Origin: Leptolyngbya sp. 'hensonii'
GTDB lineage: Bacteria; Cyanobacteriota; Cyanobacteriia; GCF-001939115
DNA: 48,372 nucleotides
Assembly: GCF_001939115.1 (NCBI RefSeq)
Contig: NZ_MQTZ01000060.1
Location: forward strand, 1-48,372
Direction of reading: 5' to 3'
Shown: piece after piece, positions 1 to 7,800 of the stretch
Position numbering within the stretch: position 1 is the stretch's first letter
Layout: each line of letters starts with the position of its first letter
The notes under the pieces: generated by a model
Seen by the model: the letters and a program-made list of their open reading frames with translations, nothing else
Database searches by the model: none
Told to the model about the DNA's origin: nothing
Made by a program: the position numbers and the translations under genes

Positions 1-269
1 GGCGTAGCTTGCTTCTGCGGTAGCAGTAGGGCTGTTCGCGCCAGCGTTGCGAAGCAATACTTCAAAGAGCAGGGAGGAGCCGCAAAGCTCGACGGGCGAT
101 GAACCCGGATGGGGGAGCCAGCAGTCGGCGCTTAATTGCACAGCCAGCCCTGGACATCAATTCTCTGGAATTGAACCGTCTAAACCCCTTTGGAGAAACG
201 CCCCTTGCGGACCCGCATGAGGGGTGTTGTGGGGACGGGGAGGGAAAACCTCCCTGTTACCCGATTAGA
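1..269 (+). ncRNA. Structured-RNA-like mobile element remnant (omega-RNA/HEARO or group II intron tail)
   Basis: This GC-rich stretch folds into consecutive helices. A small hairpin CTGC-GGTA-GCAG lies near 15-30. A helix pairs ACGCCCC with GGGGTGT (G-U tolerated) around a TGCG/CGCA hairpin near 198-230. A strong stem with a short A-rich loop, GGAGGGAAAACCTCC, sits near 238-255 and is followed by ACCCGATTAG. This layout recalls the RNA of IscB/IsrB-type elements (HEARO, omega-RNA) or the domain VI end of a group II intron. No canonical domain V hairpin is visible. No IscB, TnpB or reverse-transcriptase ORF follows. The short ORF running through it is best read as spurious. The 5' end lies outside the window. 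The class assignment is recall-based and uncertain. Confidence 0.42.
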
Positions 270-303
270 CTGCGGCAGATTGCTTTAAGGCATGCATGAG
301 CAT

Positions 304-359
304 GGTGCGTTCCAAAAATCTATCGGCAAGGTAGAAGGAGTTGCAGGAGGGAACGCACC
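304..359. repeat. Interspersed inverted repeat (GGTGCGTTCC type)
   Basis: GGTGCGTTCC at 304-313 is the perfect inverse of GGAACGCACC at 350-359, with a 36-bp spacer. The outer sequence GCACCCTAC resembles interspersed palindromic repeats common in cyanobacterial intergenic DNA. It lies between the structured-RNA-like segment and clc. Confidence 0.55.
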
Positions 360-381
360 CTACAAGATCGGCGATCGCACT

Positions 382-387
382 TATAAT
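382..387 (+). promoter_or_regulatory. Possible -10 element upstream of clc
   Basis: A TATAAT hexamer sits about 80 bases upstream of the clc start, just after a GCGATCGC octamer. No convincing -35 box is visible, so this is only a candidate for a type II cyanobacterial promoter. Confidence 0.25.
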
Positions 388-469
388 AGATTGACGAATC
401 GCAGCTTTAAATGTATCGGGTTATACAGAATTCCGAACTCTCTTGACCTAACTGCCGACAGGAACCCTC

Positions 470-1681
470 ATGAGACAAAACCCTATTACACTCACTCGCT
501 CTGTATTGCTATGGACGGCACTTGGCATTATCTGCGGTTTATTTGCTGCAATGTATTGGGTAGTACTGATCCATTTGATGCGAGGATTTGAACACGTTGA
601 CGGGCTTTCTCTGCTGATTGTTATGCCAGCGGTTGGTTTACTGATTGGCTTCGTGATTCATTGGTTAGGAAATCCTGGCGAAATTGGTTTAATCATCGAT
701 AACATTCACCTAAATGGTGGGCGATTAGCCATGCGCGAGAATCCTTCTATGATTCTGTCATCGCTCATCAGCATTGCGAGTGGTGGCAGCGCAGGCCCAG
801 AAGCTCCGATGGTGCAGGTTACAGGTTCAATAGGTACATGGTTGGCCGACCGATTTCGATTACGCGGAGACGCTCTACGAACGCTGAGCATTGCGGGTAT
901 GGCATCAGGGTTTACTGTTTTATTTGGTGCTCCGTTAGGGGGTGCATTTTTTGCTCTAGAAATTCTCCATCATCAACGTGTCGTCATGTACGCTGAAGCT
1001 ATCTTGCCTGCTGTGGTAGCAAGTTGTGCAGGGTACACCATTTTTGTAGCCATTACAAAGTTGGGCATTGGCCCAATCTGGCATCTTCCTCAATACAGTG
1101 TCACAAACCTTTTTGATTTTTCCGAAGCTATTATCTATGGAATGATAGGTGCGATCGCAGGTTGGCTCTTTATTACAATATTTCGGAGTTGTGAGCGCTT
1201 ATTTGGGTTACTACCCAACCGCATTTACTGGAGAACAACCGTTGCAGGGTTAGGGTTAGGGTGCTTGGCTGTTCTATTTCCCATGACTCGCTTCTTTGGC
1301 GAACATCAACTTGAAACGATTCTTGAGAAGAACTTTACGCTTTCGTTCTTGATCATTTTGGCGATCGCTAAAATGCTTGCAATTAGCCTAACGGTTACAG
1401 GGGGGTGGCGCGGAGGAATCATCATTCCCCTCTTTTTTACAGGAGCGTGTTTGGGAAAAGTGGTGTCTATGTCCCACGTTGGAGTCAATGAAACCTTAGC
1501 TATGATTTGTGTAATGGCAGCTCTCAACTCAACTGTGACAAGAACTCCAATTAGCACAACTCTGCTACTTGCTAAGTTAACAGGATTTAATACATTTACC
1601 CCTATTCTCTTTGCAAGTATAGTAGGCTTTTTTCTGGCTCCTCGATATCCCTTTATTGCCTCACAGCTAACCACTAAATGA
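470..1681 (+). CDS. CLC-family chloride channel / H+:Cl- antiporter
   Basis: This is an inner-membrane anion channel or exchanger of the CLC family, 403 aa. It has about ten hydrophobic segments. The selectivity-filter signatures are recognisable: a glycine-rich GSAGPEAP segment near residues 105-112 (the GREGP-type motif), the following GxxxG-rich helix AGMASGFTVLFGAPLGG, and GGIIIPLFFTGACLG near 317-331 (the GxFxP-type motif). No C-terminal CBS pair is present, so it is a short core-only member. The ATG at 470 directly precedes the first hydrophobic segment. The gene stands alone and converges on the toxin-antitoxin pair. Whether it is a channel or an exchanger cannot be decided from this reading. 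Confidence 0.85.
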   Translation: MRQNPITLTRSVLLWTALGIICGLFAAMYWVVLIHLMRGFEHVDGLSLLIVMPAVGLLIGFVIHWLGNPGEIGLIIDNIHLNGGRLAMRENPSMILSSLISIASGGSAGPEAPMVQVTGSIGTWLADRFRLRGDALRTLSIAGMASGFTVLFGAPLGGAFFALEILHHQRVVMYAEAILPAVVASCAGYTIFVAITKLGIGPIWHLPQYSVTNLFDFSEAIIYGMIGAIAGWLFITIFRSCERLFGLLPNRIYWRTTVAGLGLGCLAVLFPMTRFFGEHQLETILEKNFTLSFLIILAIAKMLAISLTVTGGWRGGIIIPLFFTGACLGKVVSMSHVGVNETLAMICVMAALNSTVTRTPISTTLLLAKLTGFNTFTPILFASIVGFFLAPRYPFIASQLTTK

Positions 1682-1825
1682 GAAACCCTGTATAACTCTT
1701 TGGACCCATTGCAAATAATTTTTATGCCGGTCTAACGGGTCTGTTGAGCGGCTGTCATTAACTTTTGCCATAACACCGATCAACTTTGTCAGTCCGCTCC
1801 AACAGATTTGTTCTACTGCTGGCGC

Positions 1826-2089
1826 TTATGAGTAAAATTGCTCGTACTCGTCATGATCACCGATCCAAAACCATGTCACCGTGTCACCTTCCAAGATTCC
1901 AAGAGCACGATGGCTTCGTGTCACTCGCACAGACCAAATGCCCTCCTCGCTGTTAATGCACTTGAAATGCAACGATGGATGAAATGGGTTCTCAGCCCAC
2001 AAACGGTATGCTTTTCGCGCCCCTGCCCTCACGGAACTGCTTAATTCTCGATACCTCAACCAAAAAGAAGGTAGCGTCGCAGACTTCAT
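1826..2089 (-). CDS. RelE/ParE-like type II toxin
   Basis: This 87-aa protein has the size and composition of RelE/ParE-superfamily toxins. An N-terminal helical part (RYRELSSSVRAGARKAYRLW) is followed by a beta-sheet region with HPSLHFKCI, WSVRVTRSHRALG and a terminal WFWIGDHDEYE. This matches the usual fold layout in which Arg/His side chains face mRNA or gyrase. Its ATG overlaps the stop of the upstream antitoxin gene (ATGA), the usual translational coupling of such pairs. Whether it cleaves ribosome-bound mRNA or targets gyrase is unknown. Confidence 0.75.
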   Translation of the reverse strand: MKSATLPSFWLRYRELSSSVRAGARKAYRLWAENPFHPSLHFKCINSEEGIWSVRVTRSHRALGILEGDTVTWFWIGDHDEYEQFYS

Positions 2090-2316
2090 AGTTGCTCATA
2101 GTCCATCGGCACCGATTGCCCTGCTGCAATTTCTTGCTTCGCTTTCCGGGCTGCCGCAACTAGATTACCCTGTGTTCGTTGAAATGAGGCATCCCAACGC
2201 TTTTCATCTTCTAAATCCGCAATGTAGTCTCGGATGTGTTCTACAACTTTTTCCTGCAACTCATCGGGCAAGGATTCGACCATCTTCACGATCGTGGCAA
2301 TAGCAGCAGCAGACAT
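2086..2316 (-). CDS. Antitoxin partner of the RelE/ParE-like toxin
   Basis: This 76-aa acidic, helix-rich protein (VESLPDELQEKVVEHIRDYIADLEDEKRWD) lies immediately upstream of the toxin, with a 4-base ATGA overlap. The SLPDELQEKVVEHIRDY segment is typical of small cyanobacterial antitoxins paired with RelE-like toxins. The C-terminal part (QEIAAGQSVPMDYEQL) would be the toxin-wrapping tail. By analogy it should neutralise the toxin and autoregulate the operon. No DNA-binding fold can be assigned with confidence. Confidence 0.7.
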   Translation of the reverse strand: MSAAAIATIVKMVESLPDELQEKVVEHIRDYIADLEDEKRWDASFQRTQGNLVAAARKAKQEIAAGQSVPMDYEQL

Positions 2317-2499
2317 AGATTCCTCAAGAATAATAGTTTGCCACTTCTATTTTACAATCTGGCATTCACCAGCCATGATGAGGTTAGACCATGATCCCGG
2401 TTCTCTGGTTCTGATTCAACACTTGCTGTTCAACAACTTGAACTCAGAGGCTACCAAAACCCTTGAACGAAGCAGTAGAACAATTTATTGTACAGAGTA

Positions 2500-2630
2500 T
2501 TTCTGTAGATCCATCCGTATTGGGTGAATCAACGAATGCTTTGCTGTGTATCCACCCCAGATAGGCTGGATCTACAGTAGAACTGCTGTGTATCTGCCTT
2601 GATTGGGGTGGATCTACAGCAAAGCTCAGC
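2500..2630. repeat. Cluster of alternating inverted GGATCTACAGC-type units
   Basis: Five related units alternate in orientation: CTGTAGATCCATCC, GCTGTGTATCCACCCC, GGCTGGATCTACAG, GCTGTGTATCTGCC and GGGGTGGATCTACAGC. The outermost strong pair is a 21-bp near-perfect inverted repeat (2538-2558 against 2605-2625, two mismatches). A weaker pair is nested inside. The block can form a large cruciform or nested hairpin. It may be a palindromic repeat element or a binding-site array. Confidence 0.65.
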
Positions 2631-2923
2631 ATATTTTTCATACTTCTATGTCGGGGAAATAAATTCAAGCTATTTCCGAGCCTGAGCACCATGGCCCTCA
2701 AAGACTCAATGGAACAGCCCGGAAGGCCCGATCGTTCCCCCTCGCAATGCCCTCCCAGACCCATGCGCTGCTGGCTGCAAAAGCCCGATCGTCCTCAACA
2801 CCGATCGCATGCCGCCTGCAACAGCACGCCTGCATCGGGTGCGGGGAAATGGGAGCACGATCGCACTCTTCCCCACAGTCGATAGTAATGCAATGGATGA
2901 CGCTGCATTCAAACTGTCAGTCA

Positions 2924-3060
2924 ATGCATTTGAATGTGCTCTATGAACAATGCTTCAAGCATAGAGCACATTCAAATGTGCGGTTCATGCATTCGAATAT
3001 GCTCTATAGACAATGCTTCGATCATCGAAAACATTCGAATGTGAAGTGCATGCATTCGAA
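2924..3060 (+). repeat. 63-bp tandem repeat with internal inverted repeat
   Basis: The motif ATGCATT recurs at 2924, 2987 and 3050, exactly 63 bp apart, giving two full units and the start of a third. Unit 1 contains a perfect 19-bp inverted repeat (2927-2945 against 2960-2978) around a 14-base spacer. Unit 2 keeps it in degraded form. Because 63 is a multiple of three, the plus-strand reading frame through it encodes 21-residue repeats of the type HSNxLYxQCFxHRxHSNV. No credible start or conserved flanking protein supports a gene. Confidence 0.8.
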
Positions 3061-3159
3061 GGCGATCGCTCGACAATCCCGCTGCAAAGCGTACAATTCA
3101 TCGAGAGCATCCCAGTTTTGCAAGGTTGCCCACCCAAGGGGAAGCCGCTGCGCGTCTAC

Positions 3160-3248
3160 ATCCCCCAGCCCCTTCTCCCAAAGAGGGAGAAGGGGAGCCA
3201 GATTCAAAGTCCCTCTCTCGTTCTGGGAGAGGGATTTAGGGAGAGGGC
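3160..3248 (-). repeat. GC-rich MITE-like palindromic element (copy F)
   Basis: This is the same family as the copies in the helicase and methyltransferase genes, but oriented on the opposite strand. Hairpin 2 has 11-bp arms CCCCTTCTCCC / GGGAGAAGGGG (3169-3179, 3185-3195) with loop AAAGA. Hairpin 1 has CCCTCTCCC-type arms with a 5-base loop and one mismatch. It sits in non-coding DNA downstream of urtE. Confidence 0.8.
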
Positions 3249-3360
3249 TACAAAAGTGGGATGCACTCCAATTCATCATGGACACTTTGCCATCTCAAGG
3301 AGCAAGACTCACCCTGAAACTTGCAACACTGAAAGGCATCCACAACGATCGTTCAGGCCA

Positions 3361-4116
3361 TTAAACAGCCAGAAATCTCTGAATCACTTCATTGCTTAGT
3401 TCACGGGTTGGGCCTGATGCTACGATGCCGCCCTTCTGCATGGCATAGTACCAGTCGGCCTGGCGGACAAAGTGAAGATGCTGTTCCACCAGTAGGACGG
3501 AGACACCCGTGGTTTCGACAATCCGCCGCACGGCAGCTTCGATCTCCAGAATGATCGAGGGCTGAATTCCTTCCGTGGGTTCATCCAGCACCAGTAAGCG
3601 GGGTTGACCCATGAGGGCGCGGGCGATCGCCAGTTGCTGCTGTTGTCCGCCGCTCAGATCACCGCCCATGCGGGATAGCATCGTCTTCAACACTGGAAAC
3701 AATTCGAAGATCTCTTCCGGAATCTGCTGGGTTTTGGACCGTTTGGTCAGAGCTTCCAGGCCCAGGATCAAATTTTCCTTGACCGTGAGCCGGGGAATGA
3801 CATCCCGGCCCTGGGGCACATAGCCAATTCCCAGACGCGCCCGTTGGTCAGGGGTTTTGCGATTGATCTCCTGTCCGGCCAGACAAACTGTTCCCAAGCG
3901 GGGAGAGAGCAGACCCATGACAGTCTTTAAGAGGGTCGTTTTGCCAACCCCATTGCGACCGATCAGGCAAACCATCTTGCCTGGTAGAACGTTCATGTCT
4001 ACGTTCCGCAAAATATGACTTTCGCCATAATACACATTCAAATTATTGATCTGCAGGAGCGGCATCGGCGGGTCTGAGATCGCGGGGGGCATCAGGGAAT
4101 CATTCACGTGAACCAT
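3361..4116 (-). CDS. urtE: Urea ABC transporter ATP-binding protein UrtE
   Basis: This is one of two cytoplasmic ATPases powering the high-affinity UrtABCDE urea importer, 251 aa. It shows Walker A GRNGVGKTT near residues 53-61, signature LSGGQQQQLAIARAL and Walker B LLVLDEPTEGIQP, the last very characteristic of the LivF/UrtE subfamily. The ATG at 4116 has a good upstream AGGAAAG, so the slightly long N-terminus (about 17 residues before MPLLQINNLNVYYG) is plausible. It is last in the urt operon, 31 bases after urtD. Confidence 0.93.
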   Translation of the reverse strand: MVHVNDSLMPPAISDPPMPLLQINNLNVYYGESHILRNVDMNVLPGKMVCLIGRNGVGKTTLLKTVMGLLSPRLGTVCLAGQEINRKTPDQRARLGIGYVPQGRDVIPRLTVKENLILGLEALTKRSKTQQIPEEIFELFPVLKTMLSRMGGDLSGGQQQQLAIARALMGQPRLLVLDEPTEGIQPSIILEIEAAVRRIVETTGVSVLLVEQHLHFVRQADWYYAMQKGGIVASGPTRELSNEVIQRFLAV

Positions 4117-4147
4117 AATCTTTCCTAAGAGTTATTTTCCCATTACT

Positions 4148-5281
4148 TTAATGACTGGCTTCGGCTTCCAATCGACTGACCGCTTCACCAGGCAAATCCA
4201 ACAGGGTCAACAGGGTCTGGTAAGCAGAGGATTCTGACTCATTCACCAAAGCTCCATTGCCAGCACGGCTACTGGCACGAATCACCTGATAAGCCAGTTT
4301 CAAAACCATCTCCCGTTCCGCCACCGTCTGCAATTGTGGGACCAGATCCTCAATGGAAGCACTTTGCAGGAGATAATCCCGTAACTCATGCTGCAACTGC
4401 TCTTGCTCATCCCGATCGTGGGCAAACTGGTAACTGAGGTGCTGGAGCAGCAGGGTTTCTTCTTCAGGAGCCAGATCGCCATCCGCCCAGGCCATAGCTG
4501 CGACAATATGCAGGATCTTCATCTGCTGGGCCGAAATTGAGGATTGTTGACCCAGATATACTTCAATCACCCTGGGGTCATTCTGGACCTCATCCATACT
4601 GCCTTCACAGAGCACAGATCCCTGATGCAAGACGGTGACCTTGCGGGCAATCTGGCGAACAAATTCCATGTCATGTTCAATTACCATGATGGAATGGCTC
4701 TCCGCCAAGGCCAGCAGCAGTTCTCCCACCTGTTCAGTTTCTTCATCGGTCAGACCGGCGACTGGCTCATCCACCAGCAGGAGATCGGGAGACTGGGCCA
4801 CCAGCATGCCAATTTCTAGCCGTTGTTTTTCCCCATGGGAGAGTAGCTCCGCCGGAATATCTGCCTTGAGGGATAGGCCGATCGTCTCCAACAGACCAGA
4901 TACCGTGCGCCGTTCTCCAGCGGACGATCGACCGAACAGGGCGGCAAAGACGTTCTTCTCACGGGCACAGGAGAGTTCCAGGTTTTCCCGAGGCGTCAGC
5001 TTCAGATACACTCTGGGAGTCTGAAACTTGCGGCCAATCCCCATACGGGCAATCTGATGTTCCGAGTAAGCCCGCAGATTACGCCCTTTGAACAGAACCT
5101 GCCCTGTGGAGGGCTTGGTCTTGCCCGTGATTACATCCATGAAGGTGGTTTTACCAGCCCCATTCGGTCCAATCACGACGCGCAGTTCTCCCACATCCAT
5201 GTTGAAACTGAGGTTATTGATGGCCTTAAAGCCATCAAAACTAACTGTCAGATTCTCGATTTCCAAGATTTTTCCGCTCAT
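4148..5281 (-). CDS. urtD: Urea ABC transporter ATPase UrtD with C-terminal TerB-like domain
   Basis: Residues 1 to about 250 are a LivG/UrtD ATPase with Walker A GPNGAGKTT, a degenerate signature LLSHGEKQRLEIGM, Walker B LLLVDEPVAGLTDEE and H-loop IEHDMEFV. From about residue 254 the protein continues for 120 residues that do not belong to an ABC domain. That part begins MKILHIVAAMAWADGDLAPEEE, the acidic ADGxxxxEE pattern of TerB/DUF533-like helical domains. The total is 377 aa against about 250 for a bare UrtD. The ATG at 5281 (MSGKILEIENL) is preferred over an in-frame start at 5305. It overlaps the urtC end by 41 bases. The extra domain may couple metal or stress sensing, but this is unproven. 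Confidence 0.9.
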   Translation of the reverse strand: MSGKILEIENLTVSFDGFKAINNLSFNMDVGELRVVIGPNGAGKTTFMDVITGKTKPSTGQVLFKGRNLRAYSEHQIARMGIGRKFQTPRVYLKLTPRENLELSCAREKNVFAALFGRSSAGERRTVSGLLETIGLSLKADIPAELLSHGEKQRLEIGMLVAQSPDLLLVDEPVAGLTDEETEQVGELLLALAESHSIMVIEHDMEFVRQIARKVTVLHQGSVLCEGSMDEVQNDPRVIEVYLGQQSSISAQQMKILHIVAAMAWADGDLAPEEETLLLQHLSYQFAHDRDEQEQLQHELRDYLLQSASIEDLVPQLQTVAEREMVLKLAYQVIRASSRAGNGALVNESESSAYQTLLTLLDLPGEAVSRLEAEASH

Positions 5282-6449
5282 ACTCCACTTCCGGATCAGT
5301 TTCAAGGCTGGGATAAGTAATCAGGGCTGGCCGACGGCCCAAGAGCGATCGCAGCAAGAGGATACCATCGGTTCGCATCCAACCCAGTAACCCACTGGGC
5401 AGTACCGTCACAACCAGCAAGAACAGGGCTCCCTGGAAAAACAGCCAGAAAGCTGGAAACTGTTCGCTCAGCAGGGTTTTAGCAAAGTTGACAACCAGGG
5501 CACCCAAAATTGCCCCCAGCAGTGAACCCCGTCCACCGACAGCGACCCAGATCACCATCTCGATCGAGAAGGCCACATCCATCGCTTTGGGGGTAATGAT
5601 CCCCGATTGAACCGTGTACAGGGCTCCCGAAATTCCAGCCAGAGCTGCGGAAACGGCAAACACAAACACCTTGTACCAGGTTGGGTTATAGCCGGAGAAG
5701 CGCACCCTGGGCTCGTCATCCCGAATGGCGACCAGCATCCGGCCCATGCGTCCACTGGTGAGCCAGCGACAGAGGGCATAGGCTCCCATCAGGAAAAGAA
5801 TGCTGAGGGCATAGAACATCGTCTGAATCTTCGGATCACTCACCTGGATCCCAAACAGCAGCGAAGTATCCGTCTTCAGGCCATTGGTTCCGTTAATCAG
5901 CTTCTGCTGCCCATTGAAAAAGTTGAAGAATACGATCAGAGCCGCCTGGGTCAGGATGGAGAAATAAACACCGCGAATCCGATTACGGAAAACCAGATAG
6001 CCAATCAACCCGGCCACGATCGTCGGAACCACTACGATCGCCACCAGGGTGAAAGGAAAGGAGTAAAACGGCTGCCAGAACAGGGGCAATTGATTCACTC
6101 CGTATAGGGTGAAGAACTCTGGGATCTGACCAGTCGGAAGCTGGAGTTGCAGATACATGGCCAGGGCATAGCCCCCCAGGGCGAAGAAAATGCCATGCCC
6201 CAAGCTCAGAAGCCCGGTATAGCCCCAAATCAAATCAATACCCAGAGCCACGATCGCCAGGGACATATACCGTCCCAACTGGTTGACCCGCACCGTCTGA
6301 CCTATCCCATTCAAAATCGGCGGAATCACCAGTAGGAGCACCAGGGCAAGGGCAATGACAATCCCTGCTTCTAGCAGCAGATATCGCTTTTTTCGGCCCC
6401 CCAATGAGGCTGGGGCTTCGGTTTTGGGTTCTATCGTTTCTACCGTCAT
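5241..6449 (-). CDS. urtC: Urea ABC transporter permease UrtC
   Basis: This is a LivM-type inner-membrane permease of the urea importer, 402 aa. It has many hydrophobic helices and the family hallmarks WGYTGLLSLGHGIFFALGGY near residues 74-93 and the cytoplasmic EAA-like loop GRMLVAIRDDEPRVRFSGYN near 225-244. The basic N-terminal stretch GGRKKRYLLLE precedes the first membrane segment. It starts 9 bases after urtB and overlaps the urtD start, so it lies centrally in one operon. Confidence 0.93.
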   Translation of the reverse strand: MTVETIEPKTEAPASLGGRKKRYLLLEAGIVIALALVLLLVIPPILNGIGQTVRVNQLGRYMSLAIVALGIDLIWGYTGLLSLGHGIFFALGGYALAMYLQLQLPTGQIPEFFTLYGVNQLPLFWQPFYSFPFTLVAIVVVPTIVAGLIGYLVFRNRIRGVYFSILTQAALIVFFNFFNGQQKLINGTNGLKTDTSLLFGIQVSDPKIQTMFYALSILFLMGAYALCRWLTSGRMGRMLVAIRDDEPRVRFSGYNPTWYKVFVFAVSAALAGISGALYTVQSGIITPKAMDVAFSIEMVIWVAVGGRGSLLGAILGALVVNFAKTLLSEQFPAFWLFFQGALFLLVVTVLPSGLLGWMRTDGILLLRSLLGRRPALITYPSLETDPEVEYERKNLGNRESDS

Positions 6450-6458
6450 GAAAACCCC

Positions 6459-7613
6459 CTAAGCATCTACCGTGCGTCCCTTCTGCGGGAACAGACCGGC
6501 AGGGCGGAACTGAAGAAAGACCACAATCAGGGCGAAGACCAGAACCTTCGCCATACTGGAGGTGGCAAAGAAATCAAAAATAGCAGTGAGATCAGCACTG
6601 AAGCTGACCAGAGGCTTAAAGGCGTTAGAACTGATGACAAAATTAACCAGGCCAATGGCGGTAGCGGCAACGATGCTACCCACCAACTTGCCCACACCCC
6701 CCACGACGACCACCATAAATGTGTCTACGATGTAGGCCTGTCCTGTATTCGGACTGACCGAACCCAGGAGACTCACCGCACAACCCGCAATACCGGCCAG
6801 CCCTGACCCGATCGCAAAGGTGAGAGCATCTACCGTCTTGGTGGGAATCCCCAGACAGGAACTCATCTCCCGGTTCTGGGTCACAGCCCGAATTCGCAAT
6901 CCCCAGGCGGTCTGGTTCAGAAACCAGTAGATACCCAGCACACAGGCGATCGTCAACACAATGATAAACAGACGGGTGTAGGGCAACTGATAGGTCCCGA
7001 CAATTAACCCGCTCCGCAGCCATTTTGGAGCAGTGACATCCACCCCCTGCGTTCCAAACCAGGGCTTGGTTGCAGCCAGTTTGTAGGTCGCCCCCAGAAT
7101 GTTAGAGACGGTGATAGCAATGCCTGAACTGATCACAAACATCAGGGTGGCTAACCCGTTACGCCAACGGGCCAGATCAGCCCGTCGATCGATCGCCCAA
7201 AGGGAGCCAAAAAAGAATAGACAAAACAGCACAATACCGGCAACGAGCTGCCAGCTAACGCTGCGAACAAACTGTTGCAGAATCAGACTTACCCCCCAGG
7301 TTGCCAGCAGGGTTTCCAGAGGCCGCCCATAGAGGTAGCGGACCACGCCTCGCTCCAGCAGCAACCCCAGCAGGGCAGTCACAATGAAGGCTGCGATCAA
7401 TGCCAGGAAGATATACAGATCTGCGAAGGCCGTCTTCTTCAGCGCATTCTGCACCACAAAGGTTGTGTAAGCGCCCAGCATCATGAGTTCGCCATGGGCC
7501 ATGTTGATGACCCCCATGAGCCCGAAGACGATCGCCAGTCCCAAGGCCGAGAGGAGTAGCACTGAGGCAATACTCAGCCCACCGAATAACGGTTCCAGAA
7601 GTCCTTCAAACAA
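6459..7613 (-). CDS. urtB: Urea ABC transporter permease UrtB
   Basis: This LivH-type permease is the partner of UrtC in the membrane channel. It has about ten hydrophobic segments and the diagnostic LGLAIVFGLMGVINMAHGE close to the N-terminus, plus the EAA-like loop RAVTQNREMSSCLGIPT. The TTG at 7613 (384 aa) is preferred because AGGGAG lies 7 bases upstream and the protein then starts at the usual position. An upstream in-frame ATG at 7685 would add 24 residues lying inside the urtA-urtB stem-loop, which is unlikely. Confidence 0.92.
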   Translation of the reverse strand: MFEGLLEPLFGGLSIASVLLLSALGLAIVFGLMGVINMAHGELMMLGAYTTFVVQNALKKTAFADLYIFLALIAAFIVTALLGLLLERGVVRYLYGRPLETLLATWGVSLILQQFVRSVSWQLVAGIVLFCLFFFGSLWAIDRRADLARWRNGLATLMFVISSGIAITVSNILGATYKLAATKPWFGTQGVDVTAPKWLRSGLIVGTYQLPYTRLFIIVLTIACVLGIYWFLNQTAWGLRIRAVTQNREMSSCLGIPTKTVDALTFAIGSGLAGIAGCAVSLLGSVSPNTGQAYIVDTFMVVVVGGVGKLVGSIVAATAIGLVNFVISSNAFKPLVSFSADLTAIFDFFATSSMAKVLVFALIVVFLQFRPAGLFPQKGRTVDA

Positions 7614-7636
7614 CGATTTTCTCCCTAACACAATGA

Positions 7637-7692
7637 ATAGATTTTGGATTCTGAACCTACTCCAGGTCTGTAGCCCAAAATCCAAAATCTAT
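7637..7692 (-). terminator. Stem-loop between urtA and urtB (attenuator candidate)
   Basis: A perfect 14-bp inverted repeat (7637-7650 and 7679-7692, ATAGATTTTGGATT and its complement) encloses a 28-base loop. It lies just before the preferred urtB start. A hairpin after the binding-protein gene often stabilises its mRNA or reduces read-through, so that more UrtA than permease is made. No long U-run follows. Confidence 0.45.
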
Positions 7693-7800
7693 CTAAAATT
7701 TGTCATTGGTCATGAGTCATTTGGACTGACTTGATCGTTGGGTTATCAATCAAGAATTCGGGTCCCAATCCTCATGCTCCAAATAACTAATGACTAATAA

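Larger units (their letters stand above)
2317..3360. other. Repeat-rich gene desert between the TA pair and urtE
   Basis: About 1 kb has no credible gene. It holds three repeat systems described separately: alternating GGATCTACAG units (2500-2630), a 63-bp tandem repeat (2924-3060) and a GC-rich palindromic element (3160-3248). Long ORFs crossing it look like by-products of repeat periodicity and GC bias. Confidence 0.6.

Noticed and set aside
99-299. Short ORF starting MNPDGGASSRRL
   Set aside because: It lies inside the structured-RNA-like segment, and its sequence follows the helices rather than a protein pattern.
1306-1674. Antisense ORF opposite clc
   Set aside because: It is a shadow of the clc reading frame with no motif or start signal.
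2924-3060. CRISPR array
   Set aside because: Units are head-to-tail without variable spacers of constant size, and no cas gene is nearby.
2747-3364. Long plus-strand ORF (205 codons) across the repeat region
   Set aside because: It is open mainly because the 63-bp repeat and GC-rich element have no stops in that frame. It has no ribosome site or recognisable domain.
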